Assembly: GCA_965602785.1 (NCBI GenBank)
Contig: CBFDAH010000175.1
Location: 1 to 6,026, forward strand
Source: JBGSLA01 sp965602785
Lineage (GTDB): Bacteria > Desulfobacterota > Desulfobaccia > Desulfobaccales > 0-14-0-80-60-11
Reading direction: 5' to 3'
DNA: 6,026 nt
The notes beneath the pieces were generated by a model that made no database searches, was not told the DNA's origin, and worked only from the letters and a program-made list of their open reading frames with translations. Shown here in pieces: positions 1 to 4,956 of the stretch. How positions within the stretch are numbered: the first letter of the stretch is position 1; each line of letters opens with the position of its first letter. Made by a program: the position numbers and the translations under genes.

Positions 1-81
1 ATAAGTCAACTTATCATATCAGGTACAATGACAGGGGCTTCCTCAGAGTCTTTAAATATTGAGCAATTGAGGCACCCTGCC

Positions 82-109
82 TTGAGATAAAAATCCCGCA
101 TTTCATAAT
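82..109 (+). promoter_or_regulatory. Sigma-70-type promoter for the secreted protein gene
   Basis: A -35 box TTGAGA (82-87, 5/6 match to TTGACA) is followed by a 16-base spacer and a -10 box CATAAT (104-109, 5/6 match to TATAAT). Transcription would start near 116, giving a leader of about 20 bases before the ATG at 137. It is the only good pair in the 136 bases ahead of the gene. The rest of 1-81 shows no gene; it begins with a 6-bp inverted repeat at the window edge. Confidence 0.55.
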
Positions 110-125
110 GACCTGAATTTACTAT

Positions 126-130
126 GGAGG
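126..130 (+). promoter_or_regulatory. Ribosome binding site
   Basis: GGAGG lies 6 bases before the ATG at 137. This is a strong Shine-Dalgarno at good spacing and fixes that start. Confidence 0.85.
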
Positions 131-136
131 CATAAA

Positions 137-997
137 ATGGTTAAAAAAAGTCCCCACATTCTGCTCTCCGCATTGGTGATTCTGTCTCTCATCGTCTGCA
201 CCTCTCCCTTGGCCATGGCCCAAGACGCCAAGAAAATAAAGCAATACGGCATCACCAAAGATAAAATTGCCGCCGAAAAAGGGGAGAAGGGCGCCCTTAA
301 GAAAAACATCTGCATAGACCCCAAGCTGTGCGATTCCATTGAAATTGACCTGCTTAACAGCCTGGGTGAGATGAAAGTGGTGGTATTTCTCCCCGAAACC
401 AAACTCGGCAAGGCTGATAAAGAATCTCAGGCTGCTTTACACCTGGGGGTCGCGGTCGCCGATGCCCTGGCCAGTGTCACCAAAAAGGATAAGAAGAATT
501 TCCTGAAAAATGCCGCCTTGGTTCAAAAGTACGGCAAACAATTGGGCATCTCGGCCAATACCCTGGGAAAATATAAGGCCATAACCGCAGCAGCCGACAA
601 AGACCAATGGGATAAATTGGGACTGCGGCTCTACGAATTCAAAGATGGCATGATCAACGAGCTGAACGCTAAAAACAAAAAAGCTCTTGCCTCGCTGGCC
701 ATGATGTCGGGGGGACTGGAAGGCTTCTATATTGCGGCTAAGTCGGTGTCTGACAAATACTCTGAAAAAGGAGCCCAGCTTCTAGACAACCAGGACCTCA
801 TACCCTATCTTAAAAACTATATGGCCACCTTGCCCCCTGAACTAAAGAACCAACCAGGCGTCAAGGCCCTCGCCGCCTCCATGCCCAAACTGGAAAAGCT
901 GATGGCCGGACTCGAGGCCAATAAATACAGCCAGGCTGACGTGAAGAAAATTGTGGCCTTGGCCGCTGCCATGCGGAAAAATCTCACGGGCTCATAA
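137..997 (+). CDS. Secreted lysine-rich helical protein of unknown function
   Basis: A 286-residue protein with a clear Sec signal peptide: basic start (K3, K4), hydrophobic core at about residues 8-20 and a likely signal peptidase I site AMA|QD after residue 28. The mature part is lysine- and alanine-rich and looks entirely helical, with no membrane segment, so it is probably periplasmic or exported. Only Cys59 and Cys65 follow the signal peptide; a disulfide is possible. Two segments recall helical exported proteins of unknown function seen mainly in Bacteroidetes: one near residues 103-150 with LGVAVADAL and later LGIS, and one near 190-235 with GGLEGFYIAAKS followed by leucine-spaced helices. 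That resemblance is from memory and unverified. The gene is monocistronic, with its own promoter, strong RBS and terminator. Its sequence is A+T-richer than its neighbours, so separate ancestry is possible. I cannot assign a function. Confidence 0.85.
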   Translation: MVKKSPHILLSALVILSLIVCTSPLAMAQDAKKIKQYGITKDKIAAEKGEKGALKKNICIDPKLCDSIEIDLLNSLGEMKVVVFLPETKLGKADKESQAALHLGVAVADALASVTKKDKKNFLKNAALVQKYGKQLGISANTLGKYKAITAAADKDQWDKLGLRLYEFKDGMINELNAKNKKALASLAMMSGGLEGFYIAAKSVSDKYSEKGAQLLDNQDLIPYLKNYMATLPPELKNQPGVKALAASMPKLEKLMAGLEANKYSQADVKKIVALAAAMRKNLTGS

Positions 998-1019
998 CCT
1001 CAGCGGCGATTAAACCAGA

Positions 1020-1064
1020 AGTCGGCTCGGGCTTTGCCTGATTAACTCGAATCCGACTGCTTTT
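1020..1064 (+). terminator. Weak upstream hairpin with short T-run
   Basis: AGTCGG (1020-1025) pairs with CCGACT (1053-1058) over a 27-base loop, followed by TTTT at 1061-1064. The long loop and short T-run make it weak. It may be a first, inefficient stop ahead of the strong terminator downstream. Confidence 0.3.
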
Positions 1065-1068
1065 CTCC

Positions 1069-1118
1069 CCAGGGAAGGCTCCACCAGGACCTTCCCTGGC
1101 TCGCGTCTGGGCTTTTTT
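1069..1118 (+). terminator. Strong hairpin terminator of the secreted protein gene
   Basis: CCAGGGAAGG (1069-1078) pairs perfectly with CCTTCCCTGG (1090-1099). Inside the loop TCC (1080-1082) can pair with GGA (1087-1089), closing an ACCA tetraloop with one bulged C. Six T's follow at 1113-1118, but 13 bases after the stem, further than in a textbook intrinsic terminator. On the minus strand the stem is followed by GGAGAAAAGC with no T-run, so it does not look like an intrinsic terminator for the oncoming fliS transcript, although the same stem could still block or protect that RNA. Confidence 0.7.
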
Positions 1119-1190
1119 CTCCTCAAGGATGGCGGAGTCGACTAACAGGGTTTCCCCCCCTCCGCCTGAAAACCTGGCGTTTTACCCGTG

Positions 1191-1640
1191 TCACACCCTG
1201 AGAGATCCCAGATTACGCCGGGGAGCCGCTTCCACGGCCTCTCCGTTTTCCTCCACTTCTCCCCGCCGGGCCCGGTGGGCAACGTCCAGCCAGGCCTCCT
1301 TGAGTTCCTGCAGCATGATGATGACCTCATCTATGCCCTTGAAATCCCAGTTCAAGTTGGCCTTGGTGAGATGGCTGGTCATGAAGTTGTACAGGTGGAA
1401 CAGGTTTACCGCGACCTCCTGGCCCGCCTGTAGGTTGAGGGAGGCATTGAGTTCCGCGATAATGTCTAACGCCCGCCCGATAAGCACTCCCTTGCCGGCA
1501 GCGTCCCGGGCCACCATCCGTTCCCTGGCCTGGCCCAAAAAGGAAATGGCCCCGTCATAAAGCATAATCACCAGCTGTAGACGGTCGGCCGTGCCTACCT
1601 GGGTGGTGACGTATTGCTGGTGCGCCAACTGCTGTTTCAT
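1191..1640 (-). CDS. fliS: Flagellar export chaperone FliS
   Basis: A 149-residue cytoplasmic, all-helical protein. FliS binds the C-terminal helix of flagellin, prevents early polymerisation and delivers it to the flagellar export gate. Family marks seen: the N-terminal tyrosine region (QQYVTTQV, 8-15), LQLVIMLYDGAI (21-32) and the helix pair with LNASLNLQAG (64-73) and VNLFHLYNFM (78-87). The core ends near residue 125. A tail of about 24 residues rich in Glu and Arg follows, somewhat longer than the usual 120-135 residue protein. The ATG is supported by AAAGGAGG at 1652-1659. It lies 80 bases downstream of fliD on the same strand, with no convincing promoter between them, so it is probably cotranscribed with fliD. 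No T-tailed hairpin follows its stop. Confidence 0.95.
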   Translation of the reverse strand: MKQQLAHQQYVTTQVGTADRLQLVIMLYDGAISFLGQARERMVARDAAGKGVLIGRALDIIAELNASLNLQAGQEVAVNLFHLYNFMTSHLTKANLNWDFKGIDEVIIMLQELKEAWLDVAHRARRGEVEENGEAVEAAPRRNLGSLRV

Positions 1641-1651
1641 GGGCCTGTAAA

Positions 1652-1659
1652 CCTCCTTT
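1652..1659 (-). promoter_or_regulatory. Ribosome binding site of fliS
   Basis: On the minus strand AAAGGAGG sits about 11 bases before the fliS ATG (1640-1638). The core is perfect but the spacing is slightly long. Confidence 0.75.
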
Positions 1660-1720
1660 ATGGTTCCTTAAAATCGACCTGGGGAGATGCGCCGCCAGGT
1701 TCTGTATCTCGGTCAAGTCC

Positions 1721-3466
1721 TTAACTGCTGCTACTGTTTTTCTGTAAATTCTGGAGCTGCTGGGTCAGGTAGTTGGCCTGGTCGTTGAGCTGGGCCAGCA
1801 CTGCTTCCAGACGGGCAAACTGCTGGATGAGGCGCTGGCGATAGGCTTCCACCCGACGCACCTCAAACTCGATCTTTTGGTCAATGTTATCGATAATGTC
1901 CTGGTAATTGTCGATGAGGATGTTCACCGGCCCCGAGGAGGCGCTCAGGAGCTCGTCCAGCTTTTCCGTGAACTGGCCGTTCATCCCTAGCTTGAGGCGT
2001 ACCGTGCCGGTGTGGGTGCCGTCCACCAGGTTCACCCGCACGGCCAGGCCGTACTCCGGATAGCCGCTGGCCCCGGTCAAGGTATCCCCGTCCACCGTGG
2101 CGGCGTGCCCGTTGATGGTGCCCCCGGTGAGAACACCCCCTGCCACCGTGGCCACCACATCATAAATCCCCGGCTCGGTGATGCCCGGCAGCGAGCTGTA
2201 GTAGGAGATCATGCCGGTGGAGTCGTCGCTCACCCCGCCAAAGAAGAGGGCCAACAGGTCCGCCGTCCCCTGGGTGTCGGCGCTCAGGGCCGCGGTCAGC
2301 GTGGACTCGTCAATCAGGAGCTGGCCGAAGGTGGCACTGGTTTCATCCGCATCCGTGGTGATGCCGATTTGGGCCAGGTTGATGTAAGTGTCCTCGGGGT
2401 CCTGAAAACCCGGGGCGTTCCCCGTGGCGATGGCGGTCAGTTCGCTCTTGACAATCTGCACCCCGTAGTTGCCGAACAGGATCCCGGCTGCCTCGGTAGT
2501 GGCATCATAGTCGATCTGCTCCTGGATGTAGGCCACCACCTCGTTGTAATATTCCACCAGTTCTTCGATGTTCCCTTGCATAGTGTCAGTGTCGTCCGTC
2601 ACTGTCACCTGCGCTGGCGTGGCCGAGGAACTCAAGAGCGACAGGGTCACCCCTGAGATCAGATCACCGATGGTATTGCTGGCCCGCTCGATCCAACCGC
2701 TGGGGGGGTACCCGTCCAGCCGCACCTGCGCGTTCTGGGCCGCCTGGGGAGGCGGGCTTTCAAAGCCGGTGGAAGTGAAATTCTCTGTACCGCCGCTGCC
2801 GTCCAGGGTGGTGAGTCCATCGTCAATGGTGATGGTGTAGGATGCCCCCGTGTCGTCCCCGGTGATCATCAGGCGGTAGCGGTCCGTGGTATAGCTGTCC
2901 CCCATGTCCAGAACCGCGGCCGTCACCCCGGGGTTGGCCCCGCTCTGATTGATGAGCTCGGCCAGGCCCGTGAGCGTCGTCGAGTCCGGCACCGTGATGG
3001 ACACCGCGCCCCCCCCGGCATAACTGAACGCGAAGACCTTGTCCGTGCCGCTGCTGTTCACCACCGTGTCGCTGGCCGACAGCCCCAGATGCACCTCCAC
3101 CTCGCTCAGGGCCAGCTGGTTCACCTCCACCTGGTGCACCCCCGAGGCTGCCCCGGAGGCCACCGTAGCCTCCAGCACCGACGTGTCGCTGACATTCACG
3201 GTCTTGGCCTGGAATTTGGCCAGGGTGTCCATGCCCTGGGCGGCCGTGCGCAGGTCCGAGAGCTTGGTGCTCAGGGTTTCCAACGCGGTAATCTTTTCCG
3301 ACCACTCCTCTTTCCAGGCTTCGAGCCGCCTGATCTGGCCGGACTCCGCCTCCACCAACTGATCAATGATGCTGGTGCTGTCAATCCCGGAGCCCAGGCC
3401 GGTGAAGGTCACCGCCGGCTCGTAATATTGACTCAAGGAGAGTGCAGAAATAGTGCTGTCCGCCAT
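1721..3466 (-). CDS. fliD: Flagellar filament cap protein FliD (HAP2)
   Basis: A 581-residue exported protein that caps the growing filament tip and directs flagellin assembly. Residues 19-80 hold the FliD N-terminal domain: TFTGLGSGIDSTSIIDQLVE, then a coiled-coil helix. Residues 142-187 fit a flagellin hook IN motif. Residues 244-287 carry the cap core pattern NAQVRLDG...SNTIGDLISGVTLSLL. Residues 298-420 continue it with YYNEVVAYIQ, GILFGNYG, IGIT, LLIDESTL and LLALFF. Residues about 500-575 form the C-terminal heptad helix that packs with the N-terminus. It is longer than the roughly 470 residues of E. coli FliD, with a Gly/Thr-rich segment at about 425-495. A G8 tract spans codons 151-153. 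There is no good Shine-Dalgarno before the ATG, but no other start retains the N-terminal motif better. Transcription probably starts at the sigma-54 promoter at 3512-3527. Confidence 0.96.
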   Translation of the reverse strand: MADSTISALSLSQYYEPAVTFTGLGSGIDSTSIIDQLVEAESGQIRRLEAWKEEWSEKITALETLSTKLSDLRTAAQGMDTLAKFQAKTVNVSDTSVLEATVASGAASGVHQVEVNQLALSEVEVHLGLSASDTVVNSSGTDKVFAFSYAGGGAVSITVPDSTTLTGLAELINQSGANPGVTAAVLDMGDSYTTDRYRLMITGDDTGASYTITIDDGLTTLDGSGGTENFTSTGFESPPPQAAQNAQVRLDGYPPSGWIERASNTIGDLISGVTLSLLSSSATPAQVTVTDDTDTMQGNIEELVEYYNEVVAYIQEQIDYDATTEAAGILFGNYGVQIVKSELTAIATGNAPGFQDPEDTYINLAQIGITTDADETSATFGQLLIDESTLTAALSADTQGTADLLALFFGGVSDDSTGMISYYSSLPGITEPGIYDVVATVAGGVLTGGTINGHAATVDGDTLTGASGYPEYGLAVRVNLVDGTHTGTVRLKLGMNGQFTEKLDELLSASSGPVNILIDNYQDIIDNIDQKIEFEVRRVEAYRQRLIQQFARLEAVLAQLNDQANYLTQQLQNLQKNSSSS

Positions 3467-3511
3467 AAGGTGCGTCTCGCAGGGTTTCTGTGTTTAGTCG
3501 TACCTCTCTGC

Positions 3512-3527
3512 TGCAATGCATATACCA
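3512..3527 (-). promoter_or_regulatory. Sigma-54 (RpoN) promoter of fliD-fliS
   Basis: Read on the minus strand the sequence is TGGTATATGCATTGCA. It fits every position of the -24/-12 consensus TGGYAYRNNNNTTGCW, with the invariant GG and GC at correct spacing. Transcription would start near 3501, giving a leader of about 35 bases before the fliD ATG. Sigma-54 control of middle-class flagellar genes is established in several proteobacteria. The activator's binding site would lie further upstream, possibly inside the flagellin 3' end, and I cannot identify it. Confidence 0.8.
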
Positions 3528-3555
3528 GGAATTTCTTATTGTGATTTCAACCTGT

Positions 3556-3572
3556 TGGTCAGGGAAGGACCA
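3556..3572 (-). other. Small hairpin between flagellin and fliD
   Basis: TGGTC and GACCA form a 5-bp stem with a 7-base loop, read in either direction. No T-run follows it on the minus strand. It comes after the larger stem at 3582-3613 on the flagellin transcript and may help end or protect that transcript. Confidence 0.35.
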
Positions 3573-3581
3573 GCGAGCAGG

Positions 3582-3613
3582 CGGGACGGGGAAGAACTTG
3601 CCTCCCCGCCCCG
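3582..3613 (-). terminator. GC-rich hairpin after flagellin, without T-tract
   Basis: On the minus strand CGGGGCGGGGA pairs with TCCCCGTCCCG over 11 bp around a 10-base loop. The only imperfect pair is a G-U that is allowed in the minus-strand RNA, while the plus-strand RNA would have an A-C mismatch, so the stem fits the flagellin transcript. It begins 14 bases after the flagellin stop. No T-run follows, so it may be a partial terminator or a 3' stabilising stem rather than a complete intrinsic terminator. Confidence 0.5.
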
Positions 3614-3627
3614 GCAATAAGTGAACC

Positions 3628-4506
3628 TTAACCTGAAATGAGTTGGAGGGCCAGTTGCGGCAGGGTGTTGGCCTGGGCCAACATGGCCACCGCCGCCTGG
3701 GTGAGGATCTGGTTGCGCACGAACTCCGTCATCTCCGAGGCCACGTCCACGTCAGAGATCCGGGATTCCGCCGCCTGGAGATTTTCCGCCTGGATGGTCA
3801 AGTTGGACACGGTGTTGGCCAGACGGTTGGCTATAGCACCCAGATTGGCTCGGATGTTGTCCTTGTCGTTGATGGCGCTGTCAATGGCATTCAGGGCCAC
3901 CTGCGCCGCGGATTGGGTGCTGATGGTGTAGCCCGCGGTGCCTGCGGCGATGCCGCTGCCCACCCCCAGAGCCGAGGCCGTGGCGGAGTTGATTTTGATG
4001 TAGTAATAGTCCTCTGCGGAGCTGTTGCCGGTGCCGAAGTGGATCTTCATCTGCTGAGAGCCGTCCACTGCAGACCCGGAAAGGCTGCCGTCCAGAAGCT
4101 TCACCCCGTTGAAGTCCGTGGCCGTGGCGATTCGGGTGATTTCCGAAGCCATGGCCTGATATTCACTGTCCATAATGAGGCGCTGGGCCGAAGTATACGT
4201 GCCCGTGGCCGCCTGTTCCGCCAGCTCTTTCATGCGGGTGAGTTTTTCGTCAATGACCGACAGGGCCCCGTCCGCCGTTTGAATCAGGGACATGGCGTCG
4301 TTGGCATTCCGCACCCCCTGATTCAACACCCGAATATCAGTACGCATTAGTTCCCGAATGGCCAGACCTGCGGCGTCGTCCATGGCGGAATTGATGCGTA
4401 AGCCCGAGGCGAGCCGGGCTACCGAAGTGGAGAGGCGGGTGTAGGAAATGTCGAGGTACCTGGCGGCGCTCATGGCCATCAGGTTGTGGTTAACTACCAG
4501 TGACAT
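3628..4506 (-). CDS. fliC: Flagellin, filament subunit
   Basis: A 292-residue exported filament protein. The N-terminal D0/D1 helices (1-140) carry VNHNLMAM, RLASGLRINSAMDDAAGLAI (31-50), the heptad helix with NDAMSLIQTADGAL (69-82) and TDFNGVKLLDG (130-140). The C-terminal D1/D0 (about 197-292) carries LGAIANRL, AAESRISDVDVASEM (245-259) and the end motif ANTLPQLALQLI. Only about 55 residues lie between, so the large surface domains D2/D3 are essentially absent and the filament should be smooth. The segment LTRMKELAEQ (89-98) matches the TLR5-recognised stretch of enterobacterial flagellin at several positions, with Lys93 for the usual Arg. The ATG is fixed by AAGGAGG 8 bases upstream. No cysteine is present. 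It is the only flagellin here. The symbol hag or flaA would serve equally; fliC is used by convention. Confidence 0.97.
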   Translation of the reverse strand: MSLVVNHNLMAMSAARYLDISYTRLSTSVARLASGLRINSAMDDAAGLAIRELMRTDIRVLNQGVRNANDAMSLIQTADGALSVIDEKLTRMKELAEQAATGTYTSAQRLIMDSEYQAMASEITRIATATDFNGVKLLDGSLSGSAVDGSQQMKIHFGTGNSSAEDYYYIKINSATASALGVGSGIAAGTAGYTISTQSAAQVALNAIDSAINDKDNIRANLGAIANRLANTVSNLTIQAENLQAAESRISDVDVASEMTEFVRNQILTQAAVAMLAQANTLPQLALQLISG

Positions 4507-4514
4507 AGGTTAAT

Positions 4515-4521
4515 CCTCCTT
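4515..4521 (-). promoter_or_regulatory. Ribosome binding site of flagellin
   Basis: Minus-strand AAGGAGG lies 8 bases before the ATG at 4506. A near-perfect site fits a very highly translated protein. Confidence 0.85.
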
Positions 4522-4535
4522 GATCAGTACCGATC
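4522..4535. repeat. Near-palindrome in the flagellin leader
   Basis: GATCAGTACCGATC is symmetric as GATC-n-GTAC-n-GATC. It directly abuts the flagellin ribosome binding site. It could be an operator half-site pair or a weak RNA hairpin near the RBS, or chance. Confidence 0.3.
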
Positions 4536-4546
4536 TGCATCCTTGC

Positions 4547-4573
4547 GTATCGAGGCACCTGAGGTGGGTTTTT
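4547..4573 (-). promoter_or_regulatory. Possible second, weaker sigma-28-like element
   Basis: On the minus strand a -10-like box CTCGATAC (4554-4547) lies 15 bases after AAAA (4573-4570), the spacing of TAAA-N15-GCCGATAA. The -10 differs from that of the main promoter by one base, but the -35 region is poor. The spacer holds the inverted repeat CACCT-g-AGGTG. It could be a secondary promoter or just leader sequence. Confidence 0.25.
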
Positions 4574-4629
4574 GCCTGTGCACCTCCCTTCCCCACAAAT
4601 CTTCAGGTTTCACCTCTGTTTCATTACTT

Positions 4630-4656
4630 GTATCGACATGTTAGACAAAAACTTAA
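4630..4656 (-). promoter_or_regulatory. Sigma-28 (FliA) promoter of flagellin
   Basis: On the minus strand TTAAGTTT (4656-4649), an 11-base spacer and GTCGATAC (4637-4630) match the sigma-28 consensus TAAAGTTT-N11-GCCGATAA at 13 of 16 positions with exact spacing. The start would be near 4623, giving a leader of about 117 bases. Flagellin control by FliA, released when the anti-sigma factor FlgM is exported after hook completion, is established for many flagellated bacteria. Here it is inferred from the promoter alone. Confidence 0.75.
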
Positions 4657-4900
4657 TTTTTGCCTTTTTCCCGTCGAATCCCCTCCGCCACTCCCTTAAC
4701 AATCTTCAGCATTCATCCCCAATTTTTTTCTCCCCCGAAAGGTTCAAAGTATTGGTCAACTACTTGATTTTCCATATAAATAGCATCATTGCTGCGCCCT
4801 TCCCCCCCCACCGCCAGGGAACCCCCCCCGCCTCAACGAGGCCCGTCCACCTGCTTGGGCGTACCCCAAAAATCCCGAGACCCGACCCGGAAGCACCTCT
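4657..4900. other. Pyrimidine-rich non-coding stretch of the divergent intergenic region
   Basis: The region between the flagellin promoter and the phosphoesterase gene has no supported gene. Its plus strand is dominated by C and T, with a T7 run near 4722-4728 and two C8 runs (4802-4809 and 4822-4829) separated by 12 bases. A 5-bp hairpin TTGGG/CCCAA sits at 4855-4869 with no T-tail. An open frame crosses the stretch but its Pro/His/Arg-rich product and its overlap with the real gene argue against it. Confidence 0.5.
4752..4780 (+). promoter_or_regulatory. Candidate sigma-70 promoter for the phosphoesterase (distal)
   Basis: TTGGTC (4752-4757), a 17-base spacer and TATAAA (4775-4780, 5/6) lie in an A+T-rich island. 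The -35 matches only 3/6. The leader would be about 170 bases and would contain both C8 tracts. Confidence 0.35.
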
Positions 4901-4916
4901 CCCCTTGATATATTCC

Positions 4917-4947
4917 TTGACAATCAACTTTCAGAATAGATTAGAAT
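4917..4947 (+). promoter_or_regulatory. Candidate sigma-70 promoter for the phosphoesterase (proximal)
   Basis: A perfect -35 box TTGACA (4917-4922) is followed by TAGAAT (4942-4947, 5/6), but the spacer is 19 bases, longer than optimal. If used, the transcript would start at or next to the ATG at 4957 and be nearly leaderless, which would fit the weak Shine-Dalgarno (GGA at 4948-4950). Confidence 0.3.
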
Positions 4948-4956
4948 GGAAATACC

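Noticed and set aside
1..14. Inverted repeat ATAAGT-ca-ACTTAT
   Set aside because: It is short and cut by the window edge, so its role as an operator or a hairpin cannot be judged. ATAAGTCA also recurs at 5979-5986, which is consistent with chance.
70..86. Sigma-54-like AGGCAC followed by TTGA upstream of the secreted protein gene
   Set aside because: The required GC is absent at the correct distance from GG, and a better sigma-70 pair overlaps it.
182..199. Possible lipoprotein signal at Cys21 of the secreted protein
   Set aside because: Cys21 follows LIV, which lacks the small residue before Cys, and a good AMA|QD signal peptidase I site lies just downstream.
1129..1560. A 143-codon plus-strand frame opposite fliS
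   Set aside because: It starts after the strong terminator, runs antisense to fliS and has a Ser/Pro/Arg-rich shadow composition.
2012..2656. A 214-codon plus-strand open frame opposite fliD
   Set aside because: It is antisense to the fliD coding frame, has no RBS and no recognisable domain.
2823..3305. A 160-codon minus-strand frame inside fliD
   Set aside because: It is a Gly/His-rich alternate frame of fliD. It matters only as the frame a slip at the G8 tract might enter.
3643..4350. A 235-codon plus-strand open frame opposite flagellin
   Set aside because: It lies antisense to an unmistakable flagellin, with Gly/Arg/His-rich composition and no supported start.
4507..4956. CRISPR, tRNA or insertion sequence in the longest intergenic region
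   Set aside because: No regularly spaced repeats, cloverleaf or terminal inverted repeats with target duplications are visible there or elsewhere in the window.
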